From: Candidatus Limnocylindrales bacterium | GTDB lineage: Bacteria; Chloroflexota; Limnocylindria; Limnocylindrales; CSP1-4 | Reading direction: 5' to 3' | Assembly (NCBI GenBank): GCA_030647575.1 | Contig: JAUSJS010000358.1 | Coordinates: 1 to 7,299, forward strand | Length of the DNA: 7,299 nt | Shown: positions 1-6,557 of the stretch, in pieces | Layout: every line of letters starts with the position of its first letter | Position numbering within the stretch: the stretch's first letter is position 1 | Made by a program: the position numbers and the translations under genes | The notes under the pieces: model-generated | Database searches by the model: none | What the model saw: only the letters and a program-made list of their open reading frames with translations | What the model was told of the DNA's origin: nothing

Positions 1-6
1 GCGGGC

Positions 7-12
7 TAGCAT
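7..12 (+). promoter_or_regulatory. Candidate -10 element for a leaderless ftcD transcript
   Basis: TAGCAT fits the TANNNT -10 pattern and ends 6 nt before the GTG start of ftcD, which would place transcription initiation at or next to the start codon. The -35 region lies outside the window. The same TAG could instead be the stop codon of an upstream hut gene, with ftcD transcribed by read-through. Support comes only from the similar spacing at two other genes in this window. Confidence 0.3.
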
Positions 13-18
13 CTCGGA

Positions 19-1008
19 GTGCTGATCGAATCCGTCCCGAACGTCTCCGAAGGCCGCCGGCTTGATGTCGTCGACCGGATGGCGGCCGCCATCGAAGCCG
101 TCCCGGGCGTCTACCTGCTCGATCGGACGAGCGATGCTAGCCACAATCGTTCTGTCTTCACCCTCGCCGGTGAGCACGGTCCGGTGCAGGATGCGCTGGA
201 GCAACTCGTGGCCAGCGCGATCCACGAGATCGACATGGCCACGCACAGCGGCGAGCACCCGCGAATCGGCGCCGTGGACGTCATTCCCTTCGTGCCGCTT
301 GGGTCGACCACGATGGCCGACTGCGTCGAGCTTGCCCGAGACTTCGGGCAGCGGATCGCGGCGCGCTTCGATCTCCCGGTCTACTACTACGCCAACGCCG
401 CCACGCGCTCGGAGCGGGTCAAGCTCGCGGACGTCCGGCGTGGTCAGTACGAAGGGCTGCGTGAAGAGGTCTCGCACCATGGCCGCGGACCCGACGTCGG
501 TCCGGCGCGCCTTCATCCGTCGGCCGGAGCGGTCGCCGTCGGCGCGCGGCCGTTCCTGATCGCCTACAACATCAACCTCGCCTCGGAGGACGTCGAGCTG
601 GCCAAGCGGATCGCCCGGCGCGTCCGGGAGTCCGGTGGGGGTCTCCCTGGAGTCCAGGCGAACGGGTTCTGGATCGAGGAGTTGCGCCGGGCACAGGTCT
701 CGATGAATCTCCTCGATTTCACCGTCACACCGCTTTGGCTGGTGTGGGAGACGGTCCGTGACGTGGCCGCCGAGGACGGCGTGGAGCTGGCCGAATCGGA
801 GCTGATCGGGCTGGCGCCGCTGGCCGCCTTCCTGGCGGTCGCCGACCGGGCGGACGCGCCATCGGAGGACACCATCGAGCGGCGCCTGGCGATGGCGGCC
901 GCCTACCTGCGCCTCCGCGACTTCTCGCCGATGCGGGCACTTGAGCTTCGGCTCGAGGCCGCCCGAGCTGCCGACGCCGCGGGATTCGGTCCCGGTTCGG
1001 GCCGTTGA
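19..1008 (+). CDS. ftcD: Glutamate formimidoyltransferase (monofunctional)
   Basis: This enzyme transfers the formimino group of N-formimino-L-glutamate to tetrahydrofolate, giving glutamate and 5-formimino-THF. It is a cytosolic step at the end of histidine degradation. The family opening VPNVSEG is at residues 6-12 and DASHNRSVFT at 39-48. The signature HSGEHPRIGAVDVIPFVP spans 76-93. H80 aligns by motif with the catalytic histidine (His82) of the mammalian enzyme. RRGQYEGL (140-147) and GARPFLIAYNINL (175-187) follow at the start of the second domain. At 329 residues it covers the transferase unit only; there is no fused cyclodeaminase domain. The start is GTG: an in-frame TAG lies 12 bases upstream and no other start fits. 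There is no convincing Shine-Dalgarno, but a -10-like TAGCAT sits 6 nt upstream. Its stop overlaps hutI. Identity is near certain. Confidence 0.95.
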   Translation: MLIESVPNVSEGRRLDVVDRMAAAIEAVPGVYLLDRTSDASHNRSVFTLAGEHGPVQDALEQLVASAIHEIDMATHSGEHPRIGAVDVIPFVPLGSTTMADCVELARDFGQRIAARFDLPVYYYANAATRSERVKLADVRRGQYEGLREEVSHHGRGPDVGPARLHPSAGAVAVGARPFLIAYNINLASEDVELAKRIARRVRESGGGLPGVQANGFWIEELRRAQVSMNLLDFTVTPLWLVWETVRDVAAEDGVELAESELIGLAPLAAFLAVADRADAPSEDTIERRLAMAAAYLRLRDFSPMRALELRLEAARAADAAGFGPGSGR

Positions 1009-2378
1009 GCGGCGGGGCGTTCCGGGTCATCGAGGGTGGCCGGAGCGACGAGCCGACCCCGGGGCTCCTGATCGTGGGAGCGGCCGAGGTCGTCACCATG
1101 GAGGGCGGCATCCGGGCCGGCGAGCGGCAAGGCGAGGTCGCTCGATACACGGCTGCGGATGTCGGCGGGCCGACGGCTGCGGACGCTCCGGTCGTCGCCT
1201 GCTGGGAGGGCCGTGTCGCTGCCGTCGGGCCTCGGTCCGCGGTCGAGCGGACGCTCGAGGGCGAAGGCTATCCGCTCGGACGGTTCGCTCGACTCGACGC
1301 CGCCGGCGGGACGGTCACGCCGGGCCTCATCGACCCGCATACCCACCTGCTGTTCGCGGGCTCCAGGGAAGGTGAGTTGCTGCTGCGTCAGCGCGGGGCC
1401 GGCTATCTCGAGATCCTGGCCGCCGGCGGAGGGATCCTCTCGACGGTCGCTGCGACCCGGGCTGCAACGACCGAGGAGTTGCTCGCGCACGGCCGGCGCT
1501 GGCTGGACGAGATGCTCGGGCACGGCGTGACCACGGTCGAGGCAAAGTCGGGCTACGGGCTCGATCTCGAAACTGAGATCCGGCTCGTCGAGGTGGCCCA
1601 CCGCCTCGGCGTGGAGGGTCCGGTGGACATCGTGCCGACGTACCTCGGTGCCCATGCGGTGCCGCCCGAGTTCCGCGCCCGGCCCGACGGCAGCGAGGCC
1701 TACGTTCGCTCGATCGTCGAGGAACAGCTCCCGGGGATCGCCGCCCACGGGCGGGCGAGATTCTGCGACGTGTTCTGCGAGGAGGGCGTGTTCAGTGCCG
1801 ATCAGTCCCGCCGGATCCTGAAGGCCGCTGCGAGCTTCGGGCTGGCGTCCCGGTTGCATGCCGACGAGCTTGCTCCGTCGGGAGGCGCCGAGCTGGCGGC
1901 CGAGCTCGGGGCGGCCTCGGCGGACCATCTGGCGGCGCCGTCAGCGACCGGCATTGACGCCTTGGCCCAGGCCGCCGCGGATGGTCGACCGGTCGTGGCG
2001 ACCGTTTTGCCGGCCACGACCTGGTTCCTGATGAAAGATCAAGGAGCGCCGGCTCGGTCGTTCATCGAGCGCGGGATCCCGGTGGCGATCGGCACGGACT
2101 TCAACCCGGGCACGTCACCGACGGCGAGCCTGCCGCTGGCCATGACGGTCGCCTGCGTCGAACTGCGGATGACGCCGGACGAGGCACTCTGCGCGGTCAC
2201 CATCAACGCCGCGCGCGCGGTCGGGCTAGAGGACGAGATCGGCTCGCTGGAGCCGGGCAAGGCCGCGGACCTGGTCATCTGGCGCGTCCCGACCTCGACC
2301 CAGATCCCGTACTGGCCGGCCGCGAACCTGGCCCGGATCGTCATCAAGCGCGGCCGCGTGGTCCTCGATCAGGGGTGA
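1005..2378 (+). CDS. hutI: Imidazolonepropionase
   Basis: This cytosolic metal-dependent amidohydrolase hydrolyses 4-imidazolone-5-propanoate to N-formimino-L-glutamate, the substrate of the preceding ftcD product. Family landmarks appear in order: PGLIDPHTHLLFAGSREGE (106-124) with metal ligands H112 and H114; KSGYGL (181-186); PTYLGAH (211-217); CDVFCEEGVF (254-263); LHADEL (284-289) with H285 and E288; SADHL (305-309) with H308; and GTDFNPGTSP (363-372) with D365. All residues expected from the Bacillus subtilis enzyme are present. The TTG start lies inside the ftcD stop (TTGA overlap), which implies coupled translation. The protein has 457 residues against about 400-420 usually, because of extra residues before LLIVGAAEVVT at 21-31. 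A GTG at 1074 would remove the extension but would also cut into the first strand, so TTG is preferred with moderate certainty. The function is very secure. Confidence 0.95.
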   Translation: MSGGAFRVIEGGRSDEPTPGLLIVGAAEVVTMEGGIRAGERQGEVARYTAADVGGPTAADAPVVACWEGRVAAVGPRSAVERTLEGEGYPLGRFARLDAAGGTVTPGLIDPHTHLLFAGSREGELLLRQRGAGYLEILAAGGGILSTVAATRAATTEELLAHGRRWLDEMLGHGVTTVEAKSGYGLDLETEIRLVEVAHRLGVEGPVDIVPTYLGAHAVPPEFRARPDGSEAYVRSIVEEQLPGIAAHGRARFCDVFCEEGVFSADQSRRILKAAASFGLASRLHADELAPSGGAELAAELGAASADHLAAPSATGIDALAQAAADGRPVVATVLPATTWFLMKDQGAPARSFIERGIPVAIGTDFNPGTSPTASLPLAMTVACVELRMTPDEALCAVTINAARAVGLEDEIGSLEPGKAADLVIWRVPTSTQIPYWPAANLARIVIKRGRVVLDQG

Positions 2379-2394
2379 CTCCGGGCGCCGCGGC

Positions 2395-2415
2395 GGCCGG
2401 CGGCATCGTCCGGCC
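2395..2415. terminator. Candidate hairpin between convergent hutI and MBL-fold genes
   Basis: The 53-bp gap between the two convergent stop codons contains a perfect 6-bp inverted repeat, GGCCGG and CCGGCC, around a 9-nt loop. The gap is almost all G and C, and a palindrome CGCCGCGGCG lies just to the left at 2386-2395. A position shared by two converging transcripts suits a bidirectional terminator. There is no T-tract on either strand, so it is not a classical intrinsic terminator, and base composition alone could produce such a repeat. Confidence 0.3.
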
Positions 2416-2431
2416 CGGGACCCCGGTTCCC

Positions 2432-3109
2432 TCAGGCCTGCTTGCCGCGCGACTCCAGCAGCACGGTCGTGGTCTCGGTCGGCAGGCTCGTGGCCGTGAC
2501 TGACAGCTTGGGCTGCGTCGATGGCTCGGCGCCCATCTCGTGGAAGAAGCGCCTGAGCGCCTCGGCGCAGGCGTCATCGTCGTCGTCGCACAACGACATC
2601 GGCACCACGATCCGGGGGTCGAGCTGAGCGACGACGGCCGCGGCCTGGCTCGGCGACAGCGAGCCGCCGAGCGGCACGCAGACGATGTCGACCGAGCCGA
2701 TGTCGGCAAGCTTCTCCTCCGACAGGAGGTGGCCGATATCGCCGAGGTGGATCGTGTGGACGCCGTCGAGCTCGATGGCGAACGAGACCTGCTTGCCGGC
2801 CTTGGCCCCACGCGCATCGTCTCGATACGTACGGACGCCGGTGACGAGCACCTCCCTGACCTCGTACTCGCCCGGGCCGTCCAGGACGAAGGCGTCGTCG
2901 AGGCTCGACGGAAGGAGCGTGCGCCGGTCCCGCGAGGTCTTGCCCTTGCCGCGGGGGAGCGGACTGTCGTCGGCGTGACTGAATGTGACGATGTCGCCGG
3001 TGAGCCCGCGCCCCGTCGGCCCCACGACCGACTGAAAGGGATCTGCCACGACGACCGCGTCCTTGCCGCGAAGCCGGACGCAGGTCCGTCCATACCAGGT
3101 GAGTTCCAT
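2432..3109 (-). CDS. Metallo-beta-lactamase-fold protein with degenerate metal site
   Basis: The 225-residue protein resembles the small beta-lactamase-superfamily hydrolases related to UlaG and UPF0173. The opening MELTWYGRTCVRL (1-13), VVADPF (20-25), DGPGEYEV (77-84), HLGDIGHLLSEEKL (121-134) and VDIVCVPLGGSLSPSQAA (140-157) follow the family plan. The metal ligands do not. The HxHxDH position reads HADDSP (45-50), the later histidine region reads TYRDD (94-98), and the usual PMHY reads PMSL (170-173). Only H45 and the bridging D124 remain, so the protein may be inactive or may bind metal differently. CDDDDDAC (174-181) is an unusual acidic run. The ATG is chosen because the fold begins there and a -10-like element lies 8 nt upstream. 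A GTG at 3139 would add 10 residues; its apparent Shine-Dalgarno is one arm of a dyad. The gene converges with hutI. No specific substrate can be assigned. Confidence 0.8.
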   Translation of the reverse strand: MELTWYGRTCVRLRGKDAVVVADPFQSVVGPTGRGLTGDIVTFSHADDSPLPRGKGKTSRDRRTLLPSSLDDAFVLDGPGEYEVREVLVTGVRTYRDDARGAKAGKQVSFAIELDGVHTIHLGDIGHLLSEEKLADIGSVDIVCVPLGGSLSPSQAAAVVAQLDPRIVVPMSLCDDDDDACAEALRRFFHEMGAEPSTQPKLSVTATSLPTETTTVLLESRGKQA

Positions 3110-3117
3110 CGCGGTCG

Positions 3118-3126
3118 ATTCTGACA
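3118..3126 (-). promoter_or_regulatory. Extended -10 promoter for leaderless MBL-fold gene
   Basis: Read on the minus strand, TGT precedes CAGAAT, an extended -10 arrangement, and the hexamer ends 8 nt before the ATG at 3109. Transcription would start at or next to the A of the start codon. No Shine-Dalgarno lies between them, and no -35 match is seen 17 bp upstream, which an extended -10 can do without. The layout closely matches that of the divergent lipoprotein gene. Confidence 0.45.
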
Positions 3127-3144
3127 CAGCGGCCTGCACCGCCG

Positions 3145-3161
3145 CTCCACCCGCGGTGGAG
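3145..3161. repeat. 7-bp inverted repeat upstream of MBL-fold promoter (operator candidate)
   Basis: CTCCACC and GGTGGAG form perfect 7-bp arms around CGC. If the MBL-fold transcript starts at its ATG, the dyad lies about 36-52 bp upstream, a usual place for a regulator site. Read on the minus strand, its GGTGGAG arm resembles a Shine-Dalgarno 5 nt before the GTG at 3139, so it can mislead start prediction. The repeat is certain; a regulatory role is inferred. Confidence 0.4.
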
Positions 3162-3207
3162 TCGCCGGCCGCCTACGCGGCGATCGACTGGCGTCCGGAC
3201 AAAGGGA

Positions 3208-3242
3208 GACCGGAGGCGCCTGCCCAATCGGCGCCTCCGGTC
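3208..3242. repeat. Perfect 13-bp stem-loop
   Basis: GACCGGAGGCGCC (3208-3220) and GGCGCCTCCGGTC (3230-3242) are exact reverse complements around a 9-nt loop. This is the strongest hairpin in the window. Downstream on the minus strand the sequence TCCCTTTGTCC is pyrimidine-rich, so the hairpin could terminate a leftward transcript. Downstream on the plus strand it is purine-rich (GAGGGAGGGAGGAAGG), which does not fit an intrinsic terminator. Alternatives are a protein-binding dyad or part of a small RNA. The structure is certain and its role is unknown. Confidence 0.75.
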
Positions 3243-3441
3243 CGAGGGAGGGAGGAAGGAACCCTGTGGGTTCGTCCACGAACTACGCTACGTCCCACGC
3301 ATTCAGCGCCGAGTCGCCATCTGGTTAAGAAAGCGACATTCCGCGGGGGCGCCAGCCGGCACGCGCGGTTCGTCGCCCGGTTCGGCGCCGTCTCGCGGCC
3401 CGTTTCGGGGCCGCTCGTCTCGGGGCCGCCAGCCGACTCCG

Positions 3442-3450
3442 TGCGACAAT
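3442..3450 (+). promoter_or_regulatory. Extended -10 promoter for leaderless lipoprotein gene
   Basis: TGC followed by GACAAT forms an extended -10 element. The hexamer ends 7 nt before the ATG at 3458, so the transcript would begin at or next to the start codon. The intervening CCCGTCC is not a ribosome-binding site. No -35 match is seen at the expected distance. The same architecture occurs at the divergent gene. Confidence 0.45.
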
Positions 3451-3457
3451 CCCGTCC

Positions 3458-4777
3458 ATGTCCGATCAGCGCCCGCGGGGCTGGATCCGGCCACCTTTCA
3501 TCGCGACGCTGATCGCGGCGACGCTGCTGGTTGCGGTCGGTTGCGGCACCATCCATCCGTCCCCGTCGCCTTCCGCAACACCGTCGCCCTCGCCCTCGCC
3601 GTCGGAGTCGGCCGCCCCGTCAGCGTCTCCCAGCCCGGCGTCGAGCGCCGAGGTCGGCGCAATCTACGATGCCATCGAGACCCAGGTCGTCGAGATCCGC
3701 GGACTCGAGCCGAAGCGCGAGGTCGCCCGTCGGTTCATCGACGAAGCCGAGCTGCGGACGACGATCACTCAGCAATTCGACGAGGAAACGCCGCCCGAAT
3801 ACGTCGCCGCCACGGAGCGGCTCTACAAGGCCCTCGATCTGATCCCGGCCGACGCCAACCTGCGCGAGCTGACCCTCGACCTGCTGAGCGGCGGCGTGGC
3901 CGGCTTCTACCGCCTGGATCGGAACACCCTCTACGTCGTCTCCAAGACCGGGCTGCCCGGTGTGAACGAGCGGATCACCTTCGCCCACGAGTACGACCAC
4001 GCCCTGCAGGACCAGAACACATCGGTCTTCACTGACCAGGAAGGAATCCTCGACCAGACCGACCGGATCCTTGCCCGCCAGGCGATCTACGAGGGTGACG
4101 CGAGCCTGCTCATGACCTTCTGGGGAGCCGCCCATTTCGACCTTGCCGACATCGCCGAGATGTTCGCCCTGAGCAGCGATCCCGAGACGCTGGCGCTGCT
4201 GAACCGGATGCCGGCGATCCTCAAGGAGACGCTCCTCTTCCCGTACACCACCGGTTTGACGTATGTCCAGCTGGCCCAGCTGCAGGGCGGCTGGGAGGCC
4301 GTCGACAACTTCTACGACCGGATGCCCGAGTCGACCGAGCAGATCCTCCATCCCGAGGCGTACCAGGCCAACGAACACCCGGTCACGATCGATCTCCCCG
4401 ATGACCTCGCCGACCAGCTGGGTGCCGGCTGGTCAGTTCCGCTCGAGGACACGTTCGGGGAGCTCCAGCTCGGGATCTGGCTGCGCGGGGCGGGTGTCGC
4501 GGCTGCGACCGCGACGACGGCAACCGCCGGCTGGGGCGGCGATCGGCTGGCCGTGGTCGAGGGACCGAATGGCGCCTGGGGCGTGGTCATCGAGACGACC
4601 TGGGACAACGCCGCGGACGCCACCGAGTTCCTGGACGCGGCCCAGACCGCGGTCGACGGCCTGTCGCACCCCGCGCGCATCTCGGCGCCAGCCGGTCAGG
4701 GAGTCACGATCCTGATCGCCTCCGACGACCAGGCGCTACTCGCGCTCGACGTCATCTTCGGGGCGACCGGCGTCTGA
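3458..4777 (+). CDS. Exported lipoprotein with HEXXH metallopeptidase motif
   Basis: This 439-residue protein is probably exported and anchored on the outside of the membrane. It has a basic N-terminus, a hydrophobic segment (about 14-27) and AVGC ending at C29, a plausible though imperfect lipobox. A Ser/Pro/Ala-rich linker follows at about 33-63. The mature domain has GFYRLDRNTLYVV (149-161), then FAHEYDHALQDQ (175-186), an HEXXH zinc motif with H177, E178 and H181. YEGDAS (211-216) supplies E212, 31 residues after the second histidine, as in gluzincin peptidases. This ordering resembles widespread uncharacterised proteins with a HEL.HALQDQ ... EGDA pattern, recalled and not searched. The C-terminal part (about 340-439) has a separate alpha/beta look and no recognised motif. 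Start choice rests on the signal sequence and the adjacent -10 element. It is convergent with argS, 29 bp away. Peptidase activity is inferred; substrate and name are unknown. Confidence 0.82.
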   Translation: MSDQRPRGWIRPPFIATLIAATLLVAVGCGTIHPSPSPSATPSPSPSPSESAAPSASPSPASSAEVGAIYDAIETQVVEIRGLEPKREVARRFIDEAELRTTITQQFDEETPPEYVAATERLYKALDLIPADANLRELTLDLLSGGVAGFYRLDRNTLYVVSKTGLPGVNERITFAHEYDHALQDQNTSVFTDQEGILDQTDRILARQAIYEGDASLLMTFWGAAHFDLADIAEMFALSSDPETLALLNRMPAILKETLLFPYTTGLTYVQLAQLQGGWEAVDNFYDRMPESTEQILHPEAYQANEHPVTIDLPDDLADQLGAGWSVPLEDTFGELQLGIWLRGAGVAAATATTATAGWGGDRLAVVEGPNGAWGVVIETTWDNAADATEFLDAAQTAVDGLSHPARISAPAGQGVTILIASDDQALLALDVIFGATGV

Positions 4778-4806
4778 CCGACCGCGGGCTGCGATGGCCG
4801 CCGAGG

Positions 4807-6492
4807 CTACATCGACTCGGGCGCCGAGATTCCCAGCAACCCCAGGGCCTTGGCGAGCGTGATCCGCGTCGCGCCGGCCAGCGCGAGTCGCGCGGCGGAG
4901 CGCTCCGGCGCCTGCGGGTCGACGACCCGTGCATCGCGGTAGAACCCATGGAACGTCGTCGCCAGCTCGATCGCGTAGGCGGTGATCCCGTGGGTCTCCT
5001 CAGCGGCGACGGCGTCCTCGATCACCTCGGGGAACCTCGCAACGGCGCGGGCGAGGGCCGCCTCAGGCGCATCCGCCAGCCAGCCGATCACGTCTGACGC
5101 TGGCGCCAACCCGGCCTCGGCAGCCTTGCGCACGATCGAGGCGATCCGGGCATGCGCGTACTGGACGTAGTAGACCGGGTTCTCGTTCGATTGCTTCTTG
5201 GCCAGCTCGATGTCGAAGTCGATTCCCGTGTTGACGGATCGCGAGGCGAAGAACCAGCGCGCCGAATCGACCCCGATCTCGCTCAACAGCTCGTCGAGGG
5301 TGATGAAGTCGCCGGCCCGCTTCGACATGGAGACCTCGACGCCGTCGCGGACGAAGCGGACCCACGAGTAGAGCAGCATTTGGACGGCTTCGGGGTCGTA
5401 ACCCATCGCCTGGGCGGCATTGCGGACGCGGGCGACCGTTCCGTGATGGTCGGCGCCCCAGACGTAGATCAGATGATCGAAGCCGCGGCCGAATTTCTCG
5501 GTGACGTAGCCGATGTCGGCGGCAAAGTAGGTCGGCTCGCCGTTGGATCGGATGATGACGCGGTCCTTGTCGTCGCCGAAGTCGGTCGAGCGGAACCAGA
5601 TGGCGCCGTCCTGCTCGTAGACGTGGCCCCGCTCGCGCAGACGCTCTACCGCTCGGTCGACCCAGCCCTCGTCGTGCAGGCTCGCCTCGCTGGTCCAGAC
5701 ATCGAAGCGGACGCTGAGCGCCGCCAGGCTCCGCTCGATGCCTTCGCGGACGCGACCTGCCGCCCAGTGGCCGACGATTCCGTCCGTGTCCGCGCCGGAC
5801 GCGGTTGCCTCCGCCCAGACCCGCTCGGGGAGCTCCCCGACGAGGTCCGCCACGTACTCGCCCTTGTAGCCGTCGTCGGGGACCGGCTCACCTCGGCGCA
5901 GTGCCGCGACCGAAGCTCCGAGATTGCGGATCTGTCCGCCCGAGTCGTTGAAGTAATACTCCCGGGTCACCCGCTGCCCGCCGGCCTCCAGGACCCGGCA
6001 CAGCAGGTCGCCGACGAACGCGCCGCGGGCGTTTCCGATGTGCAAGGGTCCCGTCGGGTTGGCCGACACGAACTCCACGTTGACCGAACGAGCGCGAATC
6101 GCCGCAACCTGGCCCCAGGCATCGGGTTCGGCGAGGGCCCCGGCGATGGCCGCCTCCAGGGTGTGATCGGCGAGACGCAGGTTGAGGAACCCGGGCGCGG
6201 CCACCTCCGCCTCGGCGATCGGGGTCGCCTCGGGGCTGTCGGCGGCTTCGCGCGCCAGTTCCGCGGCAAGCGCCGAGGCGATCGCCAGCGGTGCCATCCG
6301 GTACGGCCTCGCCAGCCTCATCGCGAGGTTGCTGGCGAAGTCGCCATGGGACGGGTCGGCGGGCCGCTCGACCGCGACGGCGGGGCGCGAGGCATCGGCT
6401 GGTGGCTCGGGCAGCGCGCCCGACGCGACGGCGCGGGCCCACGCGCGATCGATGGCGTCGCGAACGAGGCTGCGCAGGGGCGGCGCGATCAC
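4807..6492 (-). CDS. argS: Arginyl-tRNA synthetase
   Basis: This class I synthetase charges tRNA-Arg with arginine in the cytosol. From the GTG start it has 561 residues, normal for the family. The N-terminal additional domain includes DPSHGDFASNLAM (46-58). EFVSANPTGPLHIGNARGAF (140-159) contains the HIGH-type motif HIGN (151-154). EYYFNDSGGQIRNLG (178-192), YVWGADHHGT (343-352) and VSMSKRAGDF (387-396), with the KMSKS-type loop SMSK, follow in order. YVQYAHARI (442-450) opens the helical anticodon-binding domain, which ends with LGLLGISAPESM. Every landmark is intact. The GTG at 6492 is chosen because the family normally begins close to LRSLVRDAI; a GGAG lies 12 nt upstream. A TTG at 6510 would add six residues and has no Shine-Dalgarno. 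Identity is secure; the start is less so. Confidence 0.96.
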   Translation of the reverse strand: MIAPPLRSLVRDAIDRAWARAVASGALPEPPADASRPAVAVERPADPSHGDFASNLAMRLARPYRMAPLAIASALAAELAREAADSPEATPIAEAEVAAPGFLNLRLADHTLEAAIAGALAEPDAWGQVAAIRARSVNVEFVSANPTGPLHIGNARGAFVGDLLCRVLEAGGQRVTREYYFNDSGGQIRNLGASVAALRRGEPVPDDGYKGEYVADLVGELPERVWAEATASGADTDGIVGHWAAGRVREGIERSLAALSVRFDVWTSEASLHDEGWVDRAVERLRERGHVYEQDGAIWFRSTDFGDDKDRVIIRSNGEPTYFAADIGYVTEKFGRGFDHLIYVWGADHHGTVARVRNAAQAMGYDPEAVQMLLYSWVRFVRDGVEVSMSKRAGDFITLDELLSEIGVDSARWFFASRSVNTGIDFDIELAKKQSNENPVYYVQYAHARIASIVRKAAEAGLAPASDVIGWLADAPEAALARAVARFPEVIEDAVAAEETHGITAYAIELATTFHGFYRDARVVDPQAPERSAARLALAGATRITLAKALGLLGISAPESM

Positions 6493-6537
6493 GGGCTGGC
6501 AGGTCTCCAATGGTGCGGGGCGGGCGCGCGGAGCGCC

Positions 6538-6543
6538 ATCGTA
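6538..6543 (-). promoter_or_regulatory. Candidate -10 element for argS
   Basis: Read on the minus strand the sequence is TACGAT, a TANNNT match. Initiation about 7 nt downstream would give a short leader of roughly 39 nt before the GTG start. No good -35 hexamer is visible at 16-18 bp; that area overlaps the left arm of a 9-bp dyad. This is a weak call based on one hexamer. Confidence 0.3.
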
Positions 6544-6557
6544 ACCGGATGGTCCTG

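Larger units (their letters stand above)
3110..3457. other. Divergent non-coding region with several structured elements
   Basis: These 348 bases separate the divergently transcribed MBL-fold and lipoprotein genes. No open frame here resembles a protein. The region carries a -10-like element at each end, a 7-bp dyad (3145-3161), a 5-bp hairpin (GCCGC and GCGGC, 3168-3181), a perfect 13-bp stem-loop (3208-3242), two overlapping small hairpins (3259-3283), a locally AT-richer patch near 3322-3343, and short direct repeats (3366-3429). This density of structure exceeds what two promoters need and could include a small RNA. I could not match it to any known RNA family or fold it as a tRNA. Confidence 0.6.

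Noticed and set aside
903..1928. Long minus-strand open frame opposite ftcD and hutI
   Set aside because: It lies wholly opposite two certain genes with intact motifs, and its Arg/Pro/Gly-rich translation is typical of an antisense shadow in GC-rich DNA.
2344..3279. Long minus-strand open frame in another frame over the MBL-fold gene
   Set aside because: Its translation is Arg/Ser/Pro-rich with no family motifs, whereas the chosen frame carries recognisable beta-lactamase-fold words.
3255..3290. tRNA T-arm-like sequence (GTGGGTTCGTCCACG)
   Set aside because: It contains a GTTCG core, but no acceptor stem, anticodon arm or D-arm could be placed around it on either strand.
3545..3650. Short tandem DNA repeat in the CCGTCGCC-type tract
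   Set aside because: It encodes the in-frame Ser/Pro linker of the lipoprotein and is explained by low-complexity protein sequence, not by a separate repeat element.
4778..4806. Terminator between the convergent lipoprotein and argS genes
   Set aside because: The 29-bp gap has no convincing inverted repeat and no T-tract.
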